From: an uncultured bacterium
Lineage (GTDB): Bacteria; Bacteroidota; Bacteroidia; Bacteroidales; Muribaculaceae
Direction: 5' to 3'
Assembly: GCA_905214735.1 (NCBI GenBank)
Contig: CAJMNI010000002.1
Location: forward strand, 54,978 to 118,977
DNA length: 64,000 nucleotides
In this document: positions 25,020 through 33,105 of the stretch, piece after piece
Layout of the letters: the number at the start of each line of letters is the position of its first letter
Numbering within the stretch: position 1 is the first letter of the stretch
The notes under the pieces: model-generated
Seen by the model: only the letters and a program-made list of their open reading frames with translations
Database searches by the model: none
Told to the model about the DNA's origin: nothing
Program-made: the position numbers and the translations under genes

Positions 25020-25052
25020 GGCGCCCGCATCCGTGCGGGCGCCTTCTTTTTT
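25020..25052 (+). terminator. Terminator of pckA
   Basis: A perfect 10-bp stem (GGCGCCCGCA / TGCGGGCGCC) with a four-base loop, followed by TTCTTTTTT. Confidence 0.93.
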
Positions 25053-25101
25053 AACCCGTTTCCCCTACCCCGTCATCCGGCAGCAGAATCTACCCGGAGC
25101 G

Positions 25102-26679
25102 TTACTCAGCCGGGATTATACGCCATGAATCAATGGTGTGGGTGCGGGAAGAGAAAGAGATTGCTACTTTGACAACCTGACGGCTGTCGATGGCAAACGG
25201 GAGGGCGTAATGCATCTCTTCCATTTGCTTGACGGCTTCTTCAACAGGCTTGTCGACCTTAAATTCCAACACATAGATGTGGGTCTTGCTGCCCAGAAAC
25301 ATGTCAATTCTCCCCTCAGACGTGTGTACTTCCATCTGTGACTCGAGTCCCATCAGCTTGCAAACACAATAGATTACTGTCTGGTAATGATATTCGTTCT
25401 TGCCGATTGCGATGTGATCGAAACCTGCCATAAAGGATTTCATCACTTCTAAGAATTCAGGAATCTTATTCTCAACCACGAGCTCTTTCATCCTTCTGAT
25501 AAGCATGTCAGACTTTGATTGATTGGGAATCTTGCCTATGACGGAAAGCACATTGTTGAGGAATCCATTTCTGACTTCTTTGTTGGGAAACCCCAGGGTG
25601 TAAAGTCCAGATTCCTGATTGTAGCTTTTAATTGTCAGATATCCCGAATAATAAAGCACAGGGATAGGATCTTCGCCGGTAACGTTCCCGTTCAATAATG
25701 CCGATCCTGCAGTCTGATATCCTTCGAGCGCCATGACGGGGATGTCCATCGCCCTGAGCGATTTTATCAGATGCGTGGGAGTGCCGGTGCCATACCAATA
25801 GTCTAATATTTCCTTCGACTTCAGAGCATTCAACACACTCCAGGGATTATACATGTCGGGAGAACGACGAGCGAAATGATACCCGTCGTAGTTGGCTTTC
25901 ATCTTTCTGTAAGCCTCTTCCGGTGAATATCCGTTGTCTTTTGCAAGCAGTTCAACACCGGAATTCATTGTCGAGTGGAGTTCTTCTTCAGAAATGCCGC
26001 AAATGCCGGCAAATTCCTGATCCATCGAAATATCGCGGATATTGTTAAGCCCCGAAAAAACGTTCAGCTGAGCTATCTTTCCCACTCCGGTGAGCATCAC
26101 AAACCTTAAATCTCCCTGGGAGGATTTCATCCCGCCATAGAATGATTTCAGAAGCCGGCGGTTGGACTCCATCAATTCGGGATTGTCAATGGCGTCAAGA
26201 ATCGGTTTGTCGTATTCGTCTACAAGAACAACGACTCCTCTTCCCGTCAATTCCTTTGCACGATGAAGGATGCCTGAAAATCTAAGAGGTAAGGAATCTT
26301 CACCTTCATTTTTGCCATATACCTTTTCCCAGGTTGACAACTGATAATTCAGGAGATTCTCAAGATTGGAATCATCCGCATATATTTGCTTATTGAAATC
26401 AATATGAAGCACGGCATATTCATTCCAAGGTTCAGGCTCAAGCCTGTCGATAGCCAGACCTCTGAATAGATCTCGTTCTCCCTTGAAATATGCTTCCAGC
26501 GTGCTGATAAGCAAGCTTTTACCAAAACGACGGGGACGGCTTAAAAATGCAAATGGGGTCGCATCGTTCACCAGTTCATGGATATAGGCAGTCTTATCCA
26601 CATAGAGCCAGCCGTTTTCCCTCATAGAGGGAAAATTCTGCACTCCTATAGGATATTTCAGGGGATTCATCTCTTTCAT
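25102..26679 (-). CDS. AAA-ATPase-like/PD-(D/E)XK nuclease-like protein (DUF1703 family)
   Basis: A 525-residue protein of the two-domain family common in Bacteroidales accessory DNA: an N-terminal AAA-ATPase-like domain and a C-terminal PD-(D/E)XK-type domain. Visible are the start YPIGVQNFPSMRENGWLYVDKT, the P-loop variant RPRRFGKS at 48-55, a Walker-B-like VVVLVDEYDKPI and the nuclease-type residues Asp459...Glu472-x-Lys474 (YVLEFK). The biological role is unknown; multicopy, variable distribution suggests a mobile or defence-related role. The ATG at 26679 is preferred over a TTG two codons earlier. It has a perfect promoter and lower GC than housekeeping neighbours. Confidence 0.88.
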   Translation of the reverse strand: MKEMNPLKYPIGVQNFPSMRENGWLYVDKTAYIHELVNDATPFAFLSRPRRFGKSLLISTLEAYFKGERDLFRGLAIDRLEPEPWNEYAVLHIDFNKQIYADDSNLENLLNYQLSTWEKVYGKNEGEDSLPLRFSGILHRAKELTGRGVVVLVDEYDKPILDAIDNPELMESNRRLLKSFYGGMKSSQGDLRFVMLTGVGKIAQLNVFSGLNNIRDISMDQEFAGICGISEEELHSTMNSGVELLAKDNGYSPEEAYRKMKANYDGYHFARRSPDMYNPWSVLNALKSKEILDYWYGTGTPTHLIKSLRAMDIPVMALEGYQTAGSALLNGNVTGEDPIPVLYYSGYLTIKSYNQESGLYTLGFPNKEVRNGFLNNVLSVIGKIPNQSKSDMLIRRMKELVVENKIPEFLEVMKSFMAGFDHIAIGKNEYHYQTVIYCVCKLMGLESQMEVHTSEGRIDMFLGSKTHIYVLEFKVDKPVEEAVKQMEEMHYALPFAIDSRQVVKVAISFSSRTHTIDSWRIIPAE

Positions 26680-26706
26680 GAGCAATATTAGTTACCTTAC
26701 CTATTA

Positions 26707-26738
26707 CAAAGGTAACAACAAAAATCCATCTTTACAAA
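26707..26738 (-). promoter_or_regulatory. Promoter of the DUF1703 gene
   Basis: On the minus strand TTTG, 20 bases, TACCTTTG, starting 28 bases before the ATG: a perfect match to the Bacteroidetes consensus. Confidence 0.75.
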
Positions 26739-26855
26739 GTTTCCCGAAAATCCTTGCGCTTCTTTGTTTCATCGGCATCCAAGACGCCGCTTTACATCCC
26801 CTCTCAGCAATCCTCACCATTCACTGTTCACTCACTTATTGCAGTTGCCGGCTGC

Positions 26856-26985
26856 CAGCCCCGAAGGTGGCTGCATTTCGGAAACCCCGGGTTAGCGAGG
26901 CCGGGCGTAGCCCGGCCGAGTCAACCCGGGGACCAGCCAACCAATCGGCATGAACCCCAAAGTGGGTTGCCCTGTACCCGCAGGG
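26856..26985. repeat. Chain of four hairpins (palindromic repetitive element)
   Basis: Four consecutive inverted repeats lie in 130 bases: CAGCC/GGCTG (26856-26873); a long one at 26885-26931 with arms CCCCGGGTT/AACCCGGGG, a 5x5 internal loop and inner arms GGCCGGGC/GCCCGGCC; AACCC/GGGTT (26953-26968); and CCCTG/CAGGG (26970-26985). A degenerate relic of the third and fourth seems present near 17685. It is GC-rich in an AT-rich gap and has no coding potential of its own. It resembles BIME/REP-type palindromic clusters. The 614-base gap 26680-27293 otherwise holds two promoters and the leader cassette. Confidence 0.75.
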
Positions 26986-27001
26986 ACTGAACGCCAAGCA
27001 C

Positions 27002-27509
27002 ATTGCCAATAATAGTTACGCATACCGAGATTATTTCCATAGGATCAGCCGATTTTTAAGCACTCAGGCACTATTCATGTATTTTTCGAAAAATATTTTC
27101 TAAAATTATTGCTTTTTAAAATTATTTATCATACTTTTGTGGAAAGAATAAAAAAATCAACAAAAAAAGCTGGAGAAACCGGCCATAGCTTTACTCAAGC
27201 CCCAGACACGGAATCCAATTCCCCCGCCAAAACCAACGCTGACTTTCCACTGCTTGAAACAACAATAATATTAACCGCCAAAACCATCAGCTCATGAAGA
27301 AACTATTATTCATCGCAGCAACGATCTTCCTTCTTCCGTTCATAGGAATGAAAGGAACTCCGGCAGGGAATCCGTCAGCATCAAAAGCTCCTTCTCCGTC
27401 GGAAAACATCAATTCTCAAGCAGTCTATCAACCCCATTACATCTCCCCTACTCCGGGCAAATTCCCTATCATAGCCTCCTCTCCTGTATCAGATAATCGA
27501 ATTCCGACA
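27002..27509 (+). repeat. Duplicated promoter-leader-signal peptide cassette, copy 2
   Basis: Second copy of the sequence at 17756-18264. It ends inside the downstream gene after codon 72 (SDNRIPT). The coding part differs from copy 1 mostly at third codon positions and in a short linker at residues 28-48. Confidence 0.85.
27109..27139 (+). promoter_or_regulatory. Promoter of the mosaic leucine-rich-repeat gene
   Basis: TTG (27109-27111), 20 bases, TACTTTTG (27132-27139), inside the duplicated cassette and identical to the pair at 17860-17890. Confidence 0.72.
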
Positions 27510-28697
27510 AGAGCAGAGGAAATCGATTACGATTACACTGCAGATGGCCTTTATTACAAAATATTGGGGGATTCTGAAAAATGCGTGGAAGTGGTCAATG
27601 GGAACCGGGAAACAGTGCCTGAAACTATTATCATTCCTCCTATTGTTAAAATTGATGGAAGAGAATACACAGTGATTGGCCTTGGGCATAGAGCTTTAGT
27701 GAATTGCCGAAATAGCAGATATCTGCTCCTTCCTCCGACTTTAAAATACATTGAGAATTCTGCCTGCCTTGGATATTATGAATATGTAGGATTACCAGAA
27801 AGTTTGGAAACTGTGGGTAGCTGGGCGTTTTACTGCACATGCTTAAACAGCATAATTATTCCTGACAATGTCAACAGACTGGAAGATTTTGCTTTTGGAA
27901 GTTGCTATACCGTGCACACAATGGTTTTGGGAAGAGGCATAAAGACATTGGGGCATAGCATTATTAGTCCGGAAGTATGGAACATTCGCGAACAGTGGCA
28001 AAATGATTCGCAACTTAAGGATTTGTATGTGCTCGCGCCGGAACCTCCGGAATTCGACTATGATGCAAAACCATTTTGCAACATGTCGAATGTGGAGGAC
28101 ATCACCGTCTATATTCCTGATGGAAGCCTTGAAAAATATACTGCTTACAGAGAACCAGTATATCTGGATCATCCCGACTGGCCTTACGATACCCACGGAT
28201 GGCAGTGGTGGACCTACTTCAAAAATTTCAAGACAATTCCGGACCTCTTCATCGTTAATGGAATTCCCTACGAAGTGTCTCTCAAACAGAACGAGACATG
28301 TAGCATATTCTCTAAAGTGATAAACTATGCCGACGTGACCATCTACAGCGACAAGTGGGAGTATGATTCGTCTGTCATTAAGATAGAGAATGACACAATC
28401 ACGGCCGTTGGCACCGGCCAGACCGTAGCCAAGCGCATTATCGCGACCAGCACCGGGACCTACGAATCTAAACCGATCGCAGTGAAGGTTAAAGGCTCCT
28501 CCGGAGTAGAGATTCCTGTTGTCGACGCCGAACCGACCGAGCCCGGTGAGGCGGAAGCGGCAGCCTCAGCTGCCGACCACTGCTTCTTCACCATCGACGG
28601 AATGCCGGCAGGCAGCAATGCCGACCGGCTCGCGCCCGGCATCTACATCGAACGCGACCACGGCAAAACCCGCAAGTTTATCAAACACTTACGATAA
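27294..28697 (+). CDS. Mosaic BspA-like leucine-rich-repeat secreted protein
   Basis: A 467-residue secreted protein built from two neighbours. Residues 1-72 (signal peptide, Ser-rich linker and YISPTPGKFPIIASSPVSD) match the N-terminus of the TIM-barrel protein at 18042. From about residue 76 (EIDYDYTADGLYY) it follows the leucine-rich-repeat protein at 19750: BspA-type repeats (YLLLPPTLKYIENSACLG, IIPDNVNRLEDFAFGSC), the Ig-like domain (YADVTIYSDKWEYDSS) and the same C-terminal sorting domain (APGIYIERDHGKTRKF). The junction replaces exactly the signal peptide of the 19750 gene. The repeat region is diverged while both ends are well conserved. It is monocistronic. Confidence 0.85.
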   Translation: MKKLLFIAATIFLLPFIGMKGTPAGNPSASKAPSPSENINSQAVYQPHYISPTPGKFPIIASSPVSDNRIPTRAEEIDYDYTADGLYYKILGDSEKCVEVVNGNRETVPETIIIPPIVKIDGREYTVIGLGHRALVNCRNSRYLLLPPTLKYIENSACLGYYEYVGLPESLETVGSWAFYCTCLNSIIIPDNVNRLEDFAFGSCYTVHTMVLGRGIKTLGHSIISPEVWNIREQWQNDSQLKDLYVLAPEPPEFDYDAKPFCNMSNVEDITVYIPDGSLEKYTAYREPVYLDHPDWPYDTHGWQWWTYFKNFKTIPDLFIVNGIPYEVSLKQNETCSIFSKVINYADVTIYSDKWEYDSSVIKIENDTITAVGTGQTVAKRIIATSTGTYESKPIAVKVKGSSGVEIPVVDAEPTEPGEAEAAASAADHCFFTIDGMPAGSNADRLAPGIYIERDHGKTRKFIKHLR

Positions 28698-28716
28698 ACA
28701 TCTTAGACTCCAGCCA

Positions 28717-28748
28717 CCGGACAGCAGCCATTTCGGGCCGCTGTCCGG
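28717..28748. terminator. Hairpin in a convergent gap, possible terminator
   Basis: CCGGACAGC pairs perfectly with GCTGTCCGG around a 14-base loop, between the convergent mosaic gene and the AraC-type gene. No T-run follows on either strand, so termination is only inferred from position. Confidence 0.4.
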
Positions 28749-28759
28749 ATGGCGGCGCG

Positions 28760-29710
28760 TCAGATCAGGATTTTGTTGCGCTTGTAGATCTCGCGGAACT
28801 CTTTGGGCGTGATCCCTTTGTTTTTCTTGAAGATGCGGTTGAAGTTGCTGACATTGTTGAAGCCGGACGCAAAGCAGATCTCGGCTATCGGCCGCGTCGT
28901 GCCGACAAGTTCGCGCGCCGCGTAGCTAAGCCTTATCCCGATCACATAGTCGGATATCGACCGCCCCGTGCGCGCTTTGAAAAACCGGCTGAACGACGAA
29001 GGCGACATCCCCGCCAGGTTCGCAAGGTCGGAAAGACGGATCTCCTTCAGGAAGTTCTCCGCGATATATTCACGCGCCTTCTTCAGACGGTCGTTGCTCT
29101 CCTCCGACACCGAACCGGCGCTTTCCGAACGCGCCAGCTCCCTCCCGTTGGGATCCTCCGAAAGGATATGCAGGATCTCTATCAGCTTCAGCATCTGGTA
29201 GAAACCCGACTTCGCCCCCAGGAGCGCCTCGATGTGGCTGAAAACCGACATGATGCTCCTCATCGGAAAAGCAACTCCCCGCTCCGAACGGTCGAGAAGA
29301 CGCTTCACCGACCGCATCTGCGTGCGCCGGAGCATCTCGTCGCCGAAGATGTCGACAGGAAACTGAATTGTGATCTCCCTGATGTTCTTGCTTTTGCATT
29401 CATGCTGCTCCCAGCCGTGTTCCACTCCGTGGCCCACTATGCAAAGGTCGAAATCGCCGACATCCTCCACCGAATCGCCCACCACTCGGCGAGCACCGGC
29501 GCAATTCTCCACATAATTGATCTCGAATTCCGAATGACGGTGAACAGGGAAATTGAAAGAATCTTTCGTACGGTCGACCACGTAAAAGAAATCGCAGTCG
29601 CCCAAAGGTGTTACTTCGGTAATAACATTGTCGACAAGCCCCTGCTGCGGGCTTATTCTTGATTTTGCCATAAGTTTTCGAATGGTATTAGATAGTCCGG
29701 AATCCGCCAT
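28760..29710 (-). CDS. AraC family transcriptional regulator
   Basis: A 316-residue DNA-binding regulator. The N-terminal half has a cupin-like sensor region (NFPVHRHSEFEINYVE, about 52-67; IVGHGVEHGWEQHE). The C-terminal 100 residues hold the two AraC helix-turn-helix motifs: EIRLSDLANLAGMSPSSFSRFFKARTG and IAEICFASGFNNVSNFNRIFKKNKGITPKEFRE, read as consecutive segments. AraC proteins with this N-terminus often control carbohydrate-use genes; the neighbouring secreted proteins are possible targets, but this is inference. It has its own promoter, and a later in-frame Met (MAKSRIS) may be the true start. Confidence 0.93.
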   Translation of the reverse strand: MADSGLSNTIRKLMAKSRISPQQGLVDNVITEVTPLGDCDFFYVVDRTKDSFNFPVHRHSEFEINYVENCAGARRVVGDSVEDVGDFDLCIVGHGVEHGWEQHECKSKNIREITIQFPVDIFGDEMLRRTQMRSVKRLLDRSERGVAFPMRSIMSVFSHIEALLGAKSGFYQMLKLIEILHILSEDPNGRELARSESAGSVSEESNDRLKKAREYIAENFLKEIRLSDLANLAGMSPSSFSRFFKARTGRSISDYVIGIRLSYAARELVGTTRPIAEICFASGFNNVSNFNRIFKKNKGITPKEFREIYKRNKILI

Positions 29711-29774
29711 GTCGCTGACAGGAACCGGTCATGAGTTTCGCTCAAACAGCAAAAGTTAGTGAGATTTAGGTCTG

Positions 29775-29806
29775 CAAATATAATCCTAATTTTACAATCG
29801 GCCAAA
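29775..29806 (-). promoter_or_regulatory. Promoter of the AraC-type gene
   Basis: On the minus strand TTTG, 20 bases, TATATTTG followed by CAG. The predicted leader is about 58 bases. Confidence 0.75.
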
Positions 29807-29931
29807 CCGACTTGACGGAATCGGCTATATATTATACCTTTGCTTAAAAAATTTTAACCGCCGACCACGCTATTGACAAAAAAGAACATCCTTCGGCGCG
29901 ATCGCTGAGCAAAAGGACATGAAGAAGGCGC

Positions 29932-30873
29932 TTAAAAAATGCGTTCCCTCACATGATAGCGCGGACGTCCTTTCACCTCGATATAAATCCGGCCGATGTA
30001 GAGGCCCGTCATCCCGACGGCCATCATGATCATTCCTCCGACAAACCAGATCGACAGTATCAGCGACGACCAGCCCGCCACCGTCTTCCCCATCAGGATC
30101 GACACGAGCACATAGATCCCCATCGCCAGGGCGAAAAGCACAAACAGGCAACCGAGCGCAATCACGATCTTCAGCGGTTTCACCGAGAAAGAGGTCAGGC
30201 CGTCGAGCGCGAGCGAAGCCATCCTGCGGAAAGTATATTTCGACTTTCCACCTTCGCGGGGCACGCGCGGATATTCCACTTTCGCCGCCCTGAAGCCCAT
30301 CAGCGGCACGATGCCGCGAAGGTAAAGATTCCGCTCGCCATAACGACCCAGCTCCTCGAGCACCCTATGCCCCATAAGGCGGAAATCGGCATGGTTAGCC
30401 ACCGCCTCGATCCCCATGGCGCGCTGCAGCCGATAGAACGCCGCCGCCGTCAGCCTCTTCATCACCGGGTCGACGCCGCGCGAACTGCGCACGCCATAGA
30501 CCACCTCGCACCCCTCCTCATAGAGTCTTACCATTTCGGGAATGCGGTTGATATCGTCCTGAAGGTCGATGTCGACTGTCACCGCCGCGTCGCATATCTT
30601 CGCCACCTCCATAAGTCCGGCCATCAGGGCCGCCTGCTGCCCCACGTTGTGGGCCAGGTCGAGGCCGCGCACCGACGGGAAATCATGATGAAGCGCCCGG
30701 ATCTCGCGCCATGTGCCGTCGGCCGACCCGTCGTTGACAAGCAGTATGAAACTGTCAGACGCCACGAGATGCTCCTCCGTCATGCGGCGCAGAAGATCGA
30801 CAAGCCGCTCCGCGCTCCGGCGCAGACCGGCCTCCTCATTATAGCAGGGTGCAACTATCGAAACACGAATCAT
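29932..30873 (-). CDS. Family 2 glycosyltransferase (GtrB/DPM1-like)
   Basis: A 313-residue membrane-anchored transferase that probably moves a sugar from a nucleotide donor to a polyprenyl phosphate on the cytoplasmic face. The GT-A domain starts VSIVAPCYNEE, with LLVNDGSADGTWREI, the metal-binding DIDLQDD (about 100-106), VYGVRSSRGVDPVMK and YTFRRMASLALDGLTSFS. Two C-terminal membrane helices lie at about 228-253 and 263-290, followed by IGRIYIEVKGRPRYHVRE, the classic GtrB ending. It stands alone, divergent from the tRNA-Arg array, with a promoter ending 7 bases before the ATG. The acceptor and sugar are unknown. Confidence 0.93.
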   Translation of the reverse strand: MIRVSIVAPCYNEEAGLRRSAERLVDLLRRMTEEHLVASDSFILLVNDGSADGTWREIRALHHDFPSVRGLDLAHNVGQQAALMAGLMEVAKICDAAVTVDIDLQDDINRIPEMVRLYEEGCEVVYGVRSSRGVDPVMKRLTAAAFYRLQRAMGIEAVANHADFRLMGHRVLEELGRYGERNLYLRGIVPLMGFRAAKVEYPRVPREGGKSKYTFRRMASLALDGLTSFSVKPLKIVIALGCLFVLFALAMGIYVLVSILMGKTVAGWSSLILSIWFVGGMIMMAVGMTGLYIGRIYIEVKGRPRYHVRERIF

Positions 30874-30880
30874 TTCATCA

Positions 30881-30911
30881 CAAAGTTAGCTTCACGGCGC
30901 CAAATAAGCAA
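30881..30911 (-). promoter_or_regulatory. Promoter of the glycosyltransferase gene
   Basis: On the minus strand TTG, 20 bases, TAACTTTG, then only seven bases to the ATG at 30873. It lies back to back with the promoter at 30929-30959, 17 bases apart. Confidence 0.72.
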
Positions 30912-30928
30912 GAGAAAACGAGAATAAG

Positions 30929-30959
30929 TTGTGAAAATCAAAATAATTAGCTAATTTTG
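30929..30959 (+). promoter_or_regulatory. Promoter of the tRNA-Arg/DUF177/rpmF array
   Basis: TTG (30929-30931), 20 bases, TAATTTTG (30952-30959), followed by CAGG. Predicted start near 30966, giving about 80 bases before the tRNA. Confidence 0.75.
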
Positions 30960-31044
30960 CAGGTCAAAAGGCATGCGCTGGCCCGGTTTTTCCGCCGTCA
31001 ACGCATGTTGGCGGCACGTCACACCGCGCCGTCGAGGGAGACAA

Positions 31045-31116
31045 GCCTCTGTAGTTCAACGGATAGAATAGAAGTTTCCTAAACTTTAGATAGGGGTTCG
31101 ATTCCCCTCGGAGGTA
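31045..31116 (+). tRNA. tRNA-Arg (anticodon CCU)
   Basis: The 72-base sequence folds as a full cloverleaf: acceptor GCCTCTG/CGGAGGT with two G-U pairs, anticodon stem GAAGT/ACTTT around the loop TTCCTAA (anticodon CCT, reading AGG), and T-arm AGGGG-TTCGATT-CCCCT, with discriminator A. CCA is not encoded. It lies 23 bases before the TTG start of the DUF177 gene on the same strand, so the two are probably cotranscribed and separated by tRNA processing. Confidence 0.95.
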
Positions 31117-31139
31117 CAGACAAACAACAGACTACTACA

Positions 31140-31658
31140 TTGGGAAAATTCAGTGCATACAAGGTTGAGCTCGCCTCCCTGAAAGAGGGTCACTACGAGC
31201 AGGACTTCGAGATAAAGAAGGATTTTTTCGAAAACATGGAAAATTCCGACATACTCGATGCGGACGTCCACGTGCATCTCGATCTGGAGAAGCGCCGCGA
31301 CGCCTATGACTGCACGTTCACGCTCAAAGGGACGATCCAGATCCCCTGCGACAGATGTCTCGACCCGATCGACCACGAGGTCGACACCGTCTATCACGTC
31401 ATCGTCAAATATGGCGACAGCTACGACGACGGCGCCGACAACCTGCTCGTGATCCCCTACAGCAACAGCTATCTCAATGTGGCCTATATCCTTTACGACA
31501 CCATCCTTCTCACCATTCCGCTGCGCCACGTGCATCCCCTCGGGAAATGCAACCGCGCAATGGCCGACGCGCTCCGCAAGCACAAGCGCTGCGACGACGA
31601 GGAAACCGACCGCGAACTCGACGACATCGACTCCGGAATGGATGATGGCGAAGATTAA
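31140..31658 (+). CDS. DUF177/YceD family protein
   Basis: A 172-residue protein of the YceD family, linked to 23S rRNA accumulation in some bacteria and conserved just before rpmF. The family N-terminus (FSAYKVELASLKEGHYEQDF) is only complete if translation starts at the TTG at 31140; the first ATG would remove 31 residues. The zinc-type pair CDRC is at about 67-70, and the C-terminus is acidic. It starts 23 bases after the tRNA-Arg gene and is followed by rpmF after 26 bases. Confidence 0.92.
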   Translation: MGKFSAYKVELASLKEGHYEQDFEIKKDFFENMENSDILDADVHVHLDLEKRRDAYDCTFTLKGTIQIPCDRCLDPIDHEVDTVYHVIVKYGDSYDDGADNLLVIPYSNSYLNVAYILYDTILLTIPLRHVHPLGKCNRAMADALRKHKRCDDEETDRELDDIDSGMDDGED

Positions 31659-31684
31659 TATAAACAAAATAAAATAAAACAGAC

Positions 31685-31858
31685 ATGGCACATCCTAAAC
31701 GCAGACAATCGCACACCCGCACCGCGAAACGCCGCACACATGACAAGGCACTCATCCCGACGATCGTTCTTTGCCCCAACTGCGGAGCATGGCACGTGTA
31801 TCACACCGTATGTGGCGAATGCGGCTACTATCGTGGCAAACAGATGATCGAGAAATAA
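31685..31858 (+). CDS. rpmF: 50S ribosomal protein L32
   Basis: A 57-residue ribosomal protein starting MAHPKRRQSHTRTAKRRTHD. It retains two zinc-binding pairs, CPNC and CGEC, so it is the zinc-containing (C+) form. The order DUF177-rpmF-fabH is conserved in many bacteria and links ribosome and fatty-acid synthesis. Confidence 0.98.
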   Translation: MAHPKRRQSHTRTAKRRTHDKALIPTIVLCPNCGAWHVYHTVCGECGYYRGKQMIEK

Positions 31859-31909
31859 ACCTCTCCCTCTCCGTTTTTAACAGCCATTATAGAATTTAAT
31901 AAGCAAGAC

Positions 31910-32899
31910 ATGCCCAATGCCAAGATAAGCGGCATAGCTTCCTACGTGCCCGAAGACATCCTCGACAACGACATGCTGTCGAAGATGGTCGACACCAACG
32001 ACGAGTGGATCACCACCCGCGTCGGCATCAAGGAGCGCCGCATACTTAAAGACGTCACCAAAGGCTCCAGCTTCATGGGGATAAAGGCCGTGGAGAAACT
32101 CCTCGCCGAAACAGGCACCAGTCCCGAGGACGTGGAGCTCCTTATCTGCGCCACTTCCAACCCCGACTACCGCTTCCCCTCGACGGCTTCGGTGATCATG
32201 CACGAAACCGGCCTCACCAACGCCTACGGCTACGACCTCGAAGCCGCCTGCGCCGGCTTCCTCGTCACACTCCAGTCGGCAAGAGCCTACATCGAATCAG
32301 GCCTTTACAAGAAAGTCATCGTCGTGGCCGCCGAGAAAATGTCGAGCATGACCGACTATGAGGACCGCGCCACTTGCCCCCTCTTCGGAGACGCGGCCGC
32401 CGCTGTCCTCATCGAGCCTACCGACGAACCCGTGGGCATCATCGACGGCGAATTCCACGTTGACGGCTCCGGCAAAGACAACCTTCTGATGAAAGCCGGC
32501 GGATCTGCCCGACCCACAACTCACGAGACTGTCGACCTCCGCGAGCATTTCGTCTATCAGGAAGGCCGGGCCGTCTACCGCAACGCCGTCATCGACATGC
32601 TCACTTCCTCGCAGTCGGTGATGAAGAAAAACGGCCTTACCCCCGAAAACCTCGACTGGTTCGTGCCCCATCAGGCAAATCTCCGCATCATCGAGGCCGT
32701 AGGCGGCAGAATCAAGATCCCCACCGAGAAGATTCTCGTCAACATCCAGCACTACGGCAACACTTCCGCCGCGTCGATTCCCCTCTGTCTCGACGAATAC
32801 AAGCACCGCCTCAAAAAAGGCGACCGCATCGTGCTGACCGCTTTCGGCGCCGGATTCACATGGGGAGCCCTCTATCTGGTCTGGGCGTTCGACTCCTGA
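31910..32899 (+). CDS. fabH: 3-oxoacyl-ACP synthase III
   Basis: Starts type II fatty-acid synthesis by condensing an acyl-CoA with malonyl-ACP. The 329 residues are full length and the catalytic triad is present: Cys114 (LEAACAGF), His254 (PHQANLRII) and Asn284 (HYGNTSAAS). It follows rpmF by 51 bases, and a terminator follows it, so era and der probably use another start or read-through. Confidence 0.98.
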   Translation: MPNAKISGIASYVPEDILDNDMLSKMVDTNDEWITTRVGIKERRILKDVTKGSSFMGIKAVEKLLAETGTSPEDVELLICATSNPDYRFPSTASVIMHETGLTNAYGYDLEAACAGFLVTLQSARAYIESGLYKKVIVVAAEKMSSMTDYEDRATCPLFGDAAAAVLIEPTDEPVGIIDGEFHVDGSGKDNLLMKAGGSARPTTHETVDLREHFVYQEGRAVYRNAVIDMLTSSQSVMKKNGLTPENLDWFVPHQANLRIIEAVGGRIKIPTEKILVNIQHYGNTSAASIPLCLDEYKHRLKKGDRIVLTAFGAGFTWGALYLVWAFDS

Positions 32900-32936
32900 C
32901 CGGCATTCGATTCTCCGCGTCACCGCGCTTTTGCAT

Positions 32937-32970
32937 AAAGGGCATCAGATCTTTTTCCGATGCCCTTTTT
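32937..32970 (+). terminator. Terminator after fabH
   Basis: AAAGGGCATC pairs with GATGCCCTTT around a 12-base loop, followed by Ts. It separates fabH from era. Confidence 0.85.
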
Positions 32971-33105
32971 CGTGAACTTTAAGCGAACCGCCGTGGTTTA
33001 CTCTAAGAGAGCGAGCTCAACAGGCGCCCCGTCCCCTCCCGGTCAGATCCGGCCCGGACAGGCTCCGGCCCCTGTTGAAGCCCCTCCTCCCTTAAACCGA
33101 TTATT

